Shown here in pieces: positions 13,603 through 26,050 of a stretch of DNA of 64,000 bases. Position numbers and translations under genes: made by a program. The stretch spans positions 2,272,501-2,336,500 of the forward strand of contig JAODUP010000032.1 of the NCBI GenBank assembly GCA_025642065.1, given 5' to 3'. The notes below the pieces were generated by a model. It made no database searches. It was not told where the DNA came from and saw only the letters and a program-made list of their open reading frames with translations. The stretch is from Paralvinella palmiformis (Eukaryota > Annelida > Polychaeta > Terebellida > Alvinellidae). Position 1 is the first letter of the stretch; the number at the start of each line of letters is the position of its first letter.

Positions 13603-14217
13603 AATATGTTGTCATCTTTGTGTCATCCTCATCATACCCCAGACAACATAAACATGTTTACAATACCAGAAGACAACCAATATCATACGGCGACACGTAA
13701 ACACAAATTGTCAACACAACAACCTGGCTATGACGTCACAAAAATAGATTATCTCATGAATAATTAATAAGAAAAGAAATTAAAATGTCGTCTTGTACTG
13801 ATATGATTTGATAATATTCTTTCTAAGGGGCAACCGAATGATGAGCTATTTCATGTTATCAGCGAGCTAACTGTACTCAGTCACGTGATTAATTCACAGA
13901 TTTGGCCTCACCAAGGAAGCAGCCTATTTGTCTGAGATGAGAGCTTAAAGTTAATAAAACCTTGAGATGTAACAATATTTAGTAAGTCGATCTTTGTGTT
14001 TTATGTTATACGTGATGTTCATCGTGTCTTTATTCAGTTTCCCTGTTTATAAAGGTACCTGTATCCGGTCTGACCTGCCTTCATCTACTTGCCTGTCTGC
14101 CTAATTTGTCTGTTTGCCTACGTGTGTGTTTCTCTAGGAGTCTCCCAGTCTATCTTTCTATCAGCCTACAGTCTTGTCAGATTAGGCCTTCCGTCTTTCT
14201 ATCCGTCTCAGTGCGTG
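13603..14217. other. No gene recognised
   Basis: Mixed sequence; CTGTCTGCC-type degenerate tetranucleotides at 14078-14120. Confidence 0.5.
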
Positions 14218-14540
14218 TGTGTGTGCTTTAGCAGCAGATTGAAAGGCACCGGATCAGGGAATGACCAATCTTGATTAGAACATCTCTGTGTATGTGTGTG
14301 TGTTTGCGTGCGTGGGTGTATGTATGCGTGTGTTTGCTTTAGCAGTAGATTGAAAGATCCAGCGCCAAAATAATACCTACTAATATTCAATCATTCTAAC
14401 CCTTTACCAGAATTAGCAGAAAAAATGGCGACAATAGTTTCGAATAAAGTCAATATCGTTGTAGTAGATGCTTATCACGTGACACAGTCGTTCCTATCAC
14501 GTGACTGTTTGTGTACGATCCCGCCATTTTGAGCAGTTTC
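14218..14540 (-). mobile_element. Two microsatellite-tailed repeat ends, including copy 2 of the 183-bp repeat
   Basis: Read minus, two adjacent units end TTTCAATCTGCTGCTAAAGC or TTTCAATCTACTGCTAAAGC, each followed by AC-rich sequence (plus-strand 14213-14236 and 14281-14357). The second is the tail of the 183-bp repeat (14358-14540), which is the inverted partner of 9708-9888. The CTAAAGC-(AC) end resembles the end of elements M and L. Confidence 0.7.
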
Positions 14541-14899
14541 ACATGTTGCTGGAGCCGGGTACTAGCTATTTTCCGAGGCAGAGACACAATTAGGCTGAAT
14601 CCATCATATGCTAAATATATTTGCATTCGTTTATCATGTTGACAACTATAACTCCACCTAGTGATCGATACTGCCACTACTTACATAGTGTATGCTAACT
14701 ACTGGATGTAGTGACTCAGATAGAAGATTATTTCAGTTATGTATACATTAGGTAATGAATTTTCTCTTTATTTATATTGATTTTGTTACAATTATACTAT
14801 AATTACTTATGATCTAAAAAGTTAAGCTGGTGCAAGATACTGTATATTAGTGTATGGGTGCGGTTATGTATGCTTTCCTACATGTATGTGCATGTGCTA
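14541..14899. other. No gene recognised
   Basis: Non-coding; the 75-codon minus frame (14450-14677) extends from the repeat into unique sequence and lacks family features. Confidence 0.5.
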
Positions 14900-14984
14900 C
14901 ACACAGACAAACACACACATACACACACACACACACATTGAACACATACACGCACGCACGCTCGCTCACACACACACGCACACG

Positions 14985-15048
<64 letters not shown>

Positions 15049-15068
15049 GAGAGAAGAGAGAGAGAGAT
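14900..15068. repeat. CA-rich, (TA)n and (GA)n compound microsatellite
   Basis: CA/CG-rich at 14900-15003, (TA)n at 15003-15041, GA-rich at 15049-15067. Confidence 0.95.
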
Positions 15069-16437
15069 AACACAGCTAATCAAACCGTATATTTATCTAA
15101 AGAACTAAAGTCTCACATTTGCACATTACGTTTTTATTGAAAATCACAAGGTATAATATTTGATTGGTTCCTTATGAAAGGTGAGCCCTTCAGGCAGATA
15201 CTCATTGTTACAGGCTTTGCTGATATTGGAATTTTAATACAGAGGTCTTGGAATAACAAGTGTTTTCTTACATTTACCCTATTATTATTATTATTATTAT
15301 TATTATTATCATGATCATTATCATCACCATCTACATCATTCTAATATAATTAAATGAGAGATTCATCAGAGAATTGAATGCTGAAAAAAATTGACAGTCA
15401 CTAACACGACATACACGACACAAACTAACTCCTTAAAGTTAAGAGTTCTATTTTTTAAATTCTCGTTTAACAAACTAATCCAAAAGATGATAACTACGGT
15501 ATAAGAATAAACTGGTCGAATAGATTGTCTAACGGTGTTTCCATGGCTACTAATCAGCTGCCAACCAATAGGTGACGTTTATCAGAATGACGTCATTTCC
15601 CTAGCAGTTATCTCTAAAAGGTAACCAATATGGCGTCGTGTTGTACTTCTCCTCTCTTAGCTGATATGATATTATGTCGTCTGCTGTCAGATGGTAGCCA
15701 GAGGTTATCCGGAAATGACTTTTACCAATCTAACACTGATCCTTGACGGCCTCAGGTAGTGAGTGTAGTGATAGAGGGCTATAACATTAATCGCAGTACA
15801 GCGGTGTGTGTATGTGTGTATGTTTGTGTGTGGGGGGTGCATGCGCGCGCGCCTGTGTGGGTATGCGCACGTGCGCGTGCATGTGTGTTTCTCCAATAAC
15901 AAATACCAGTTCTCTTTGTTTCATCTTTAAGGCGGCGTTGATATGTCTCGATTCCTCGCAACTGATGACGTGAAGGGTGATTATTTTAAAAGATGAGCAG
16001 AGAACAAGTGATCCTGTCTCTGGTAATGACATCTCTCTACAGCTCGTTTTTGCAATAAGATCAGGTAAACGCTCAGAGTTATCCTAATTCCGGACCAAAA
16101 TCGTTTAGATTGTTTAGAAAGGGAGATAATGCCCGTTCAGTTTTTCGATTATTTTGCCATTTACTTAGCTCGAGATAAGACAGGATCTATATCATCGTAT
16201 TGTTGTGATAATTCTGGTTTAGGATAACACGAGTACTGTTCCAAATATACCCACAAACGATCTAAGAATTTCACATTCTCAAGGTCATATGAACAACCAA
16301 AATCACTTTCCTTACCTGAGTGGAGAACTAACGCCACAAAATTGGATTGGGTTTTTCTTGTAGCCATTGACAGATGAGGATGGAAAGACTCTCATTGGCA
16401 GCTGGCAATTGTTTATTGCTATTTTACCTTTTTTTTA
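15069..16437. other. No supported gene
   Basis: (ATT)n at about 15282-15308 and a GT/GC-rich stretch at 15802-15890. A minus-strand frame at 16161-16367 includes CACTCAG|GTAAGG, a good-looking donor, but the rest does not support an exon. Confidence 0.5.
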
Positions 16438-16550
16438 TTTGTTTGTCTGTTTGTCCGTCTGTCCGTCTATCTGTCTGTCTGTTTGTTTGTCTTTCTATCT
16501 GTTTGTCTGTCTATCTTTGTGTTTTTGTTTGTTTGTTTGTTTGTTTATTT
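16438..16550. repeat. Degenerate (TCTG/TTTG)n tetranucleotide repeat
   Basis: GTTTGTCTGTTTGTCCGTCTG-type runs, ending in (TTTG)5. Confidence 0.85.
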
Positions 16551-17210
16551 GGCACTCGTGGATTTTAATTCATACTATCAAGTTAACAGTTTCTGATACT
16601 CGGTCATCGGATATATATTCATGAATTTGTCTGAAAACAGGATAAATAATTCATTAGTGAATTAACCAGTAGATTAATATTCGGTTTAATAAATAAAGTC
16701 ATCGCTATTTAGTCAGACCTCTTAACTCCACCACAAATGATGTTATCTGACCAAGTCGTCCCGCCATTGACACATTTCTCTATGTATCCTAAATTGTGTT
16801 TACACATTGCAGCCATCTAGGACACGTTTTCTAATGCAATTTGTTTTGCTGGTTTGTCGTTTGCGAAGAAAACAAAAATAAACACTTCGTAACTAAAGTG
16901 ATCTGTGACTTTAGTTCGCCGTGGTATGCTTATAACAAGATTCTGTGTAATCTTTCCTTGAATTCTTCAAAAACACCACAACAACGCTGGCGATCTGCCT
17001 TCCTTCATTATATCTAAGTAACCCGTTATCTCGGATAATGCGGTTTGAAATAAGAACAGGAACACATGGTGTCCTAAGAAGTGTGAGGCTAACCGCATCA
17101 CGTGACTGGTATCCTACCCTAGAAGAAAGCAAGAAAAGTTCAAGGTCGTTCGTTCAGCAGACACAGTCCAACGATGAACTGGAAGACGACCATATATCGA
17201 GGTATGTGTG
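16551..17210. other. No gene recognised
   Basis: AT-rich then mixed sequence. The 137-codon frame starting at 17038 is carried mainly by the adjacent GT microsatellite. Confidence 0.5.
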
Positions 17211-17220
17211 CGCGCGCATA

Positions 17221-17259
<39 letters not shown>

Positions 17260-17353
17260 GAACGTATGTGTATGTATGTGTTTTTTGTGCGTCTGCGAGT
17301 GTGTGCGTGGGCGCGCACGTGTGTGTGTCTGCGAGTGTGTGTGCGTGTGCGTG

Positions 17354-17431
<78 letters not shown>

Positions 17432-17439
17432 GGGGGGGG
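17211..17439. repeat. GT / (TA)n / GT compound microsatellite
   Basis: Interrupted GT at 17211-17355, (TA)n at 17356-17384, (GT)n at 17385-17428, then a G10 run. Confidence 0.95.
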
Positions 17440-18850
<1,411 letters not shown>

Positions 18851-19195
18851 GTGCGTGTGCGTGCGTGTGTGTGTTGTGTGTCTGGGCTAACAGAGAAAGA
18901 GAAAACGGGAAGAATAAAAGGGAACGCGACAGACAGACAAAAGAGTGAGGGGGCGTGGGTTAACCATTATAGGATAATATATTGGCTGCTTTTACGGAGT
19001 AGTGTATCAGCGGGTGGCTCTTTTAGTACGTGACAAACCGGAAGTGATTAAATCTGAGCTACTCTGAGGCCACATTAGAGTATAGTCTATCTCACAGACA
19101 ATCTTAGGTAATGGTTTATGGAGAAGTCGGTTAAACGGTTCAGAGGTTTATTGTACTAATAAATAGATAGATGGGCAGACATTATACATGGATTT

Positions 19196-19252
<57 letters not shown>

Positions 19253-19512
19253 AACCTATAAAGTCACCCCAGCTTCTGATTTATAACATAATTTCAGTTT
19301 ATGAATAGATAATATTGTACAACCGAACCAGCAATAATGTGATAACAGAAAGACATAAAATGACCTGAACAAACTATCTTTTAACTTCATATAAACAGTT
19401 GAATGAAAATAGAAAATTACTCCGAGTCATTTACATTACTAAACGTTTGGTTTATTATACGTATACTTTTTGGTATTGTATATGGGACTCTGGGATGAAA
19501 CCGATGACAAGG
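18851..19512. other. No gene recognised; (GATA)n array
   Basis: (GATA)n at 19198-19252 within otherwise unremarkable AT-rich sequence. Confidence 0.6.
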
Positions 19513-19625
19513 ACTGGTCAGACATTATACACAGATTCAGTCCCCTTAAGAAGAATCCAAAGTTTCTCTGTGCCTATGCCTTATAATACACGGCTAAAAA
19601 AAAACACACACACACACACATGCAC
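19513..19625 (+). mobile_element. Element M, copy 1, with (CA)n tail
   Basis: Begins ACTGGTCAGACATTA and ends TCTCTGTGCCTATGCCTTAT then CGGCTAAAA, A-run and (CA)n. It matches M copies at 20699, 32565, 34185 and 61374. No coding capacity. Confidence 0.7.
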
Positions 19626-20632
19626 ACAACATTCAAAACAACATTCACACACGTTATAAACATAGGCTATAAAAGAAGAAGAAACAAATATAAAGTTTTC
19701 AACGCAAACACAGTATTTAAGTTTTGTTTAAGCTTTGACTTTAGACGATGATTCGTTCGTTAAAAAAAACCAAGAAATATAATCCAATTAATCCATATGT
19801 CTAGTCTAACGGCTTAATCCATGATAAATACGACTGACGTCATAGGTGAGAGAACAGAATAGCGTCCATTAGAAAACAATTGATTTCTTTTTCTACGTTA
19901 ACTGACCTCCAATTTTGCTGAATGAAGCACATTCATTACACTGTAATAATTATACTTCCGATAATCCATTGTTGTCGTTCACCGAATGCCAATCAATTTT
20001 CATCCATCAAGCTGCTAAGAGTATTTACGTGTATTTTGGATTGACAAAGATCAGATTTAGTGCCGTAATGATAGCTATTTGTTATATGGTGTAATATTTC
20101 GAAATATGAATTCAATAATATTTTGTCGTATACAATTTGGTTATGAGTGGTTGCGTTACTCAGCCATGGCACGCTCGTTTCACGTGAGAAATGTAGCCGA
20201 AGGGCTATTCTATTTGGGAAATAAGATGATCAGGTAAGAAAACTTTAATTGAAGAATGAATCACTCCATCACCCGAACACTGAGAAATTAGTTCCCAAAA
20301 TATGGATAGCTGCGGCTCGACAATTATCCTGGAATTTGAAGGAGTAATCGATTAGGTTTGAATGATATAATATTTCGGAAGGTTATCGTTAGCTAACGAC
20401 ATTTCTATATGCCATAATGATTAGTGCCCATTTTTTTCTTTTCAATTTTCATGAGCATATATAATATATCATTCATCATGTATTAGACCAGTTCTTCTTC
20501 TTCTTCCTAATGAGTACAAAATCCAAACTTGGATATTGCGTTCATGAAGACACTTTCTCTAGACAATACAATGATACTAAAGTTATAATGCTATTGTTAG
20601 ACCCTAATTATTGTGTGTTGGCATTTATCGAG

Positions 20633-20635
<3 letters not shown>
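19626..20635. other. No gene recognised
   Basis: AT-rich single-copy-looking DNA. Confidence 0.5.
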
Positions 20636-20698
<63 letters not shown>

Positions 20699-20700
20699 AC
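20636..20700. repeat. (CT)n (AC)n microsatellite
   Basis: (CT)19 at 20636-20673 then (AC)13 up to the start of element M copy 2. Confidence 0.95.
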
Positions 20701-20830
20701 TGGTGAGACATTACCAATGTCTCACCAAGAAAAGTCGCCACTCTGGATTTAGTCCACTGAAGAAACGTCCAGATTTTGAATTCACGGTTCGATATTCTCT
20801 GTGCCTGTGCCTTATTATACACAGCTAAAA
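20701..20830 (+). mobile_element. Element M, copy 2
   Basis: The 5' part is a perfect 12-bp hairpin, TGGTGAGACATT (20701-20712) and AATGTCTCACCA (20716-20727). A second inverted pair, CTCTGGA and TCCAGA, follows. CACGGTTCGATATTC resembles a box B and ATTTAGTCCA-type sequence a weak box A. It ends CACAGCTAAAAC at the left edge of element L copy A. Confidence 0.75.
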
Positions 20831-21810
20831 CTATTATAATCCCGACGTGTCATTCGCAGTATCGGAGATCTACCTGAAATCCGCTGTTCTAGACCATGGG
20901 TCAAATAGATCAAGTGGATAGGCGCTTTAATTTAGATCCCACCACACCTAACTGCATATACTTAGGGACGCTAAATTAAGCGTGAATGAACGTTCCCTTA
21001 GTGATGAACGGAAACGTATGAGGGTTAGGTGTTAGGTTCGAGTAAATCATAGTATTTACTCAGGTTTGAGACGATATTTCGTTCTAGTCCAGTAATAATC
21101 CATTGTGCGGTATTGCTACTTTGTTTTATTTTAGTTTAATCGCTTTAGTGAGTCCATACTGAGTTAGTGTACATTCTCTTTGTTATGAACAAACTGTAAT
21201 GTTGTTAACACGCTGAGGCTATATATAGGGCTTGAATTTTCACTTAGGTTAGAGAAGAACTTCGACGCCAGACCAGTCGGACGTGTATTGATACATGGTT
21301 CATATAGGTAGGATTTCTTCAGTTATTCGAACACAGAATAAAGCTGAGGTCAGCATCTGAGGTGTCGAAATGCTTTATATACAGGTTTCTTTTGGACCAC
21401 AGAAAATTACTGTTGAATGTAAACTGTGGTGTCAAAATAGTTTATTATATGTATGTAGCAAGTCACCATTGAACCACACGCACCCTTTTTTGTTGCGAGC
21501 TGTGGTATCAAATGGTATGTTTTTACGTGCTTCCGCTTTTTGTACGTAGCCTGCATGTAGCCGCTTTCCTGTGGGCGTGACATATTTGTCGCGTACGAAA
21601 AGCGAATTAGCTGGTTCCCACAGGCTGATGAGTAGACCAGACACATGCTTAGGTATACGCACACATCTATCAATATGTGAAGGTATGGAACATTTTAATT
21701 TTAGATTAATGTATGTATAGTTGTATTTAGATTTATGGAGGTAGGTTTCGAAGGATGTTTAGATATGTTGATGCTCTGTGCCTGTTGCCTCTTACCATGT
21801 ACCCTAAAAC
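20831..21810 (+). mobile_element. Element L, copy A (about 980 bp)
   Basis: Near identical to the reverse complement of 31202-32169 and, from 21171, to 36319-36960. It starts near TATAATCCCGACGTG and ends CTCTGTGCCTGTTGCC then GTACCCTAAAAC, followed by AC repeats. Two overlapping frames of 66-88 codons on the antisense strand persist in all three copies (sharing WEPANSLFVRDKYV). No reverse transcriptase or transposase motif is visible, so it looks non-autonomous. Confidence 0.8.
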
Positions 21811-21839
21811 ATACACACACACACACAGAGAGAGAGAGA

Positions 21840-21871
<32 letters not shown>

Positions 21872-21889
21872 CATACATACATACATAGA
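21811..21889. repeat. (AC)n (AG)n (GCAC)n (ATAC)n tail
   Basis: A microsatellite starting directly at the CTAAAAC end of element L copy A. Confidence 0.9.
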
Positions 21890-22081
21890 CGTCATAACAA
21901 ACGACTTAGATATTTTACTACGGTTGTCACGTGACCTATTCTCAGTCGTCAATAGGGAGGAAGTTTAGCAAGGGTTAACGTCAAAATAACGCCACCAAGT
22001 GGTAGAGGAATCCATCTCGTATATAAATATACATCTAATAACATCATACTCTCAGCATTCTCACCAACAACAAGAACGTCT

Positions 22082-22215
22082 CCTCAGCCGAAGTGGTAGA
22101 GTGGTTGGTGACAGACCTCTTGCACTGCATTTCAAATCCAGGTCTATTTTTATCTGAAGAGTCTTCCATCTTTAGGTTTCCCGTTACCTTCAGAGATTGC
22201 TCGGTTCATTTAATC
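22082..22215 (+). mobile_element. SINE family S2, diverged copy
   Basis: tRNA-like head (AAGTGGTAGAGTGGTTGG, TTTCAAATCC), then GAAGAGTCTTCCATCTTTAG and TTACCTTCAGAGATTGCTCGG. These align with the S2 body (GAAGGGTGTTTCATCTTT, TTACCTTTGGAGGTCGCTCGG). Confidence 0.5.
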
Positions 22216-22547
22216 TATTATATTTAACATAATTTATTCGCCAAATGTATCCCAGGAGTTGTTCAGGTAGAAAATCTTTTGACAGCATTCAGTTCTAGAA
22301 TGGCTCATATACTGTTTCAGATTATTAAAGAATGCGGCATCGTCGTCATTTTTGTCACACCACAAGGATACAGGATTAGGGAGTAGCTTTAGAATATTGG
22401 CCACTGGGTCGGTCAAAGGTCGTGGTATCAATAATTTGTATATAAAAGGAGGTTTGAGTGAGTGGGGGAGATCAAGAGGGTACGTTTTCATCTAGAATAA
22501 TTGCTCAGATCCAGAAATATGGTTCATATGATCAATTATGAGGAAAA

Positions 22548-22708
22548 TCTTCCATCTCTACATCCGATCGTGTGACAAAAACTGGACTGATCACGTGACC
22601 AAATGTCAGCCATTTTGTGCGGATGTCTAAACCAGTTGATGAGATCCATCCCGTTATCATTAATGTTGTCTGAAAGGATTAAATATCGACCAGTATCCCG
22701 TCGACACT
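22548..22708 (-). repeat. Dispersed repeat, copy 2 (partner 8938-9100)
   Basis: The reverse complement matches 8938-9100 (TATTTAATCCTTTCAGACAA, CGATCGGATGTAGAGATGGA). The minus-strand frame at 22234-22491 lies next to it and resembles no known family. Confidence 0.75.
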
Positions 22709-22866
22709 CCGTCAGGATTCAGGATAATCCGAGAGCATTTCTCCAGATATGAAGCTTTCTATGAGATTATTTATTCAAGAATCTGTATTACAACCTAGAG
22801 GTCATGGTGACTTGATAAGATAGACCTAGGCATGATATATATCAGGTGATTTCCTGGATCTATGAC

Positions 22867-22900
<34 letters not shown>

Positions 22901-23489
22901 AGTAGCTAAATATAATTACCCTCGGTCACCAGGTGGTGTTTACAGTTACCATAACAACAGATCAATTAATCACACACTCCATTTGGCAAGAAACTTTACA
23001 GTGTAACCGATACACACTTTTATGATATGGTATATGTGTGTGTGTGTGTACTTACTTTTTTTTCTGCAGGTGTAATAATATTAGACGCATTCTCTCAGCT
23101 GAAAGTTACCACAACTTGTTTTGTATATTGGTAATAACTATAATGTTGTGTATTGTGTTTGACTATTTATAAATTGAAAAACAAATAAATATTGGATTAC
23201 ATTATTATTTAAAATGTTGATAAATAACGAGGTAGACAACAACAGCAGCAACAGGAGCAGCAGCAGCAGCAGCAACAACAACAACAGAAAAAAGAACAAC
23301 ACTATCTGGAATAAATATATTGATAAAGGTAAAAAAGGCTCATGCCATAAATAGACATATGTTTAGATTGCGATTGAACAGAAGGTGGCTGATAATCGAG
23401 TATCTGAAAAAATCAATCTGACCGCCTGGTGACCTCCACTATTAGTGATCATTGATGATTGCATTTGCTTTGTTCATATACATTATTGT
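22709..23489. other. No gene recognised; simple repeats
   Basis: (CA)n at 22867-22899, GT run at 23035-23049, and a CAG/CAA-rich tract at 23239-23287. Confidence 0.6.
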
Positions 23490-23870
23490 CGTATGTCTGT
23501 GCTGGGTCTGTGTATTATGTGCTGTGTCTGTCGTACGTCTGTCCTGTCTGTTGTTGTCTGTGTTGTGTCTGTCGTAGTCTGTGTTGTCTCTCGTACATCT
23601 GTGCTGTGTCTGTCGTACGTCTGTGGTGTGTTTGTTGTACGTCTGTGTTGTGTGTCCTATGTCTGTGATATCTGGCGTACGTCTGTGCTGTGTCTGTGTA
23701 CTCTGTGCTGTGTCTATCGTACGTCTGTGGTGTCTGTCGTACGTCTGTTCTGTGTATGTGATCTCTGTCGTACATATGTGCTGAGTCTGTCGTACGTCTA
23801 TGATGTCTGTCGTACGTACGTCCGTGCTCTCTGCCGTACGTCTGTTGTGTATGTCGTGTATCCAGCATGT
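23490..23870. repeat. Minisatellite of CTGTGCTGTGTCTGTCGTACGT-type units
   Basis: The word TCTGTCGTACGTCTGTG recurs about 15 times with variable length. It generates a Cys/Val-rich 168-codon plus frame and a His/Arg/Thr-rich 147-codon minus frame, both artefacts. GTCTGTGGTGTGTC units continue at 24127-24215. Confidence 0.85.
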
Positions 23871-23939
23871 GTGCTTGGTGTGGCGGTTGTGTATATGTGG
23901 TTTTTATGTGGTATATCTGCGGGAGGTATAAGGTATGTG

Positions 23940-24110
23940 GGATATATGTGACGTTCATTACTACTACTACTACTAGTATTAGTAGTGGTAATAGTAGTAT
24001 TATTATCGGATGTCTGGGACATCTCCAATGCCTAACAAGTAGCGCGGTTAGCGATAGATCATGACGGGAGTTATGTCTGAAGGGTGTTTCACTCGATCCA
24101 TGATATGCAT
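23940..24110 (+). repeat. (ACT)n/(AGT)n and SINE S2 head fragment
   Basis: ACT/AGT triplets at 23960-24005, then a tRNA-like AGTAGCGCGGTTAGCG and ATGTCTGAAGGGTGTTTCAC, which matches the S2 head-body junction. Confidence 0.4.
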
Positions 24111-24230
24111 GATGATTCGTTGACGAGTCTGTGGTATGTCTTTCGTGTATCTATGGTGTGTCTGTGGTGTGTCTTTGGTGTGTCTTGACTGCCTCTATAG
24201 TGTGTCGGTGTGTCTTTCGTTTTCCTGCTG

Positions 24231-25330
24231 CACATTCTAGTCAAATGTAGTAAAACTTGTTTCTAATAAATGTTACCTGAAATCTGGACGACAACGTCCA
24301 AACACACCTGTCGTATTAAAGCACACCTGTCGTATACAGAGCACAGTTCATTATAAGAGAGACAATTTTTCCACGAGTTTAAAGCCGTGTACATCGTGAC
24401 TCTTGCCTATATCAGTGTTTATCTCTATTACATGTTTTTGTTGTTGTACGTATAACGATTTCTGCTACGTGGCATAACAAAATATTCCTTAACTGTTATC
24501 GTTCACACATTAACCTAATCTGCTTTGACACTTCGTGGGTCTGTGGGTGGCCTTCAACAGATAATTGTTGGCTTTACATGTTCATTTCTCTTTTTTAGCT
24601 AGAATATATCACTTTGATCACATTGTGTTGTCTTAGGGATCCCAGTCGAATAATGTCGCCAGTCTATTCTATACATGCAACTCCGAAGGAAAAAGTGAGG
24701 ATGATTTAATAAATCTACATTATTAGTTAGTAGTAGTAGTAGTATTATTAGTATTACTATTATAATTATAATAATTATTATTATTATTTAATTATTATTA
24801 TTGTTATTATTGTTTTGGTTGTTGTTCCTTTTATTATCATTCCTTCATCAATGACAGCAGCAATATAGAAATAGACTATCTCTTACTAACACTAGCAGCC
24901 ATGGATGTAGAATTAGTAGTGTCATAGCCTGTTGTATCCCTCGAGCATCTTACCATACAGAGCTGTTAGACTGTCATTATTTTAGACAAATCGTGTAGAA
25001 ATGACAAGTAAATTAGCATTATTTTGGATGATAATAGTTATCGTAGAGTCCTTGAAGTGCTGACTAAGTAAGCTAGTTATCAAATTGACATTTTTACTTC
25101 AAGAAAACTTGGGTTTCTCAATAATCGATCTGGAGAGGACATTGTCGTGGTGACCTAGAGGAAATAAGAAGGGCGTTTATCCAGGATTACTGATACCCGG
25201 ATATAATAAATTATATATGGGACAAATCAAACAAATCCAGATTTGTTCCCGTTTATTTATTGCTACTTAACTAAGGACACTAAGAATGTCTATTAGTAAG
25301 GCAGATATATTTCACCATGAATAATTTGAC
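24231..25330. other. No gene recognised
   Basis: (AGT)n/(ATT)n at 24724-24815; otherwise AT-rich non-coding DNA. Confidence 0.5.
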
Positions 25331-25345
25331 CCCCCCCCCCCCCCG

Positions 25346-25439
<94 letters not shown>

Positions 25440-25440
25440 C
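25331..25440. repeat. C-run, (CA)n, (TA)n, (GA)n compound microsatellite
   Basis: C14 at 25331-25344, (CA)n to 25397, (TA)n to 25421, (GA)n to 25439. Confidence 0.95.
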
Positions 25441-25680
25441 ACTCCCACTTACGCACCTTTCAACCACTCACGCACACCCGCACACACACACTAGAGAGAT
25501 CAGTTGAGAGTGATCGATCTCGAACTGATGTCCATTTATTTTCTAAAACCTCACTCTACTGCTGAGCCAAGATGTTGTATACTGGCTATGGTTGCATTAG
25601 ACGAGTTAAATACAAAGATTTCCACATAACTTGGCCCAAAATCTATTCATGATTACTCCTTCTTGTTCGGGTATTCGCAG

Positions 25681-25878
25681 TGTACAACACAAATGCTCGA
25701 CGGCTCGACCGTGACGAGTGTTTCCGGATCCGGTCTAGTATCACTGCCACAGTACTCGATCGGCCGGTCTAGTGTGGATTTTAATGGAAAAACAATAAAA
25801 ACGAGTACAGAGCTACAGGGTAATACTAACAGCTACCCATCAAATAACCACGATCACGATCTGTTTATTAACTTGTGA
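25681..25878 (+). CDS. Candidate 3'-terminal coding exon, family unknown
   Basis: Seen: a pyrimidine-rich tract and TTCGCAG end at 25680. They are followed by 66 codons of complex, GC-richer sequence (CTTQMLDGSTVTSVSGSGLV, then SLPQYSIGRSSVDFNGKTIK, then a polar Asn/Ser/His-rich tail ending HDLFINL) and TGA at 25876-25878. An AATAAA lies 111 bp further on. Composition and codon variety differ from the surrounding AT-rich repeats. The Ser/Thr/Asn-rich tail would suit the cytoplasmic end of a receptor or adhesion protein, but no family is recognised. No upstream exon of the same gene was found, so a chance open frame remains possible. Confidence 0.35.
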   Translation, partial: CTTQMLDGSTVTSVSGSGLVSLPQYSIGRSSVDFNGKTIKTSTELQGNTNSYPSNNHDHDLFINL

Positions 25879-25988
25879 CATATCATCAAAGAACAAACAC
25901 AAAAATAACTTCACTTGTGATATCCCTGACAATCTTGGAAACATGCCTTCCGGCTATGAATCAAATTAGTGTAACAGGTTAACGTCAC

Positions 25989-25994
25989 AATAAA
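25989..25994 (+). promoter_or_regulatory. Possible polyadenylation signal AATAAA
   Basis: It lies 111 bp downstream of the stop of the candidate exon at 25681-25878. AATAAA is common in AT-rich DNA, so it has weight only together with that exon. Confidence 0.2.
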
Positions 25995-26050
25995 CACTTG
26001 CAGCTTCCAAACTGACCAGTGTAATGAGTGTCCTGGAATTTATCTGAATA

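Noticed and set aside
16161..16367. Possible minus-strand first exon (ATG at 16367, donor CACTCAG|GTAAGG)
   Set aside because: Only 17 codons precede the donor, weak start context and no partner exon; not enough to call.
23445..23958. 168-codon Cys-rich plus frame and 147-codon minus frame
   Set aside because: Translation of a TCTGTCGTACGT minisatellite; composition purely repeat-driven.
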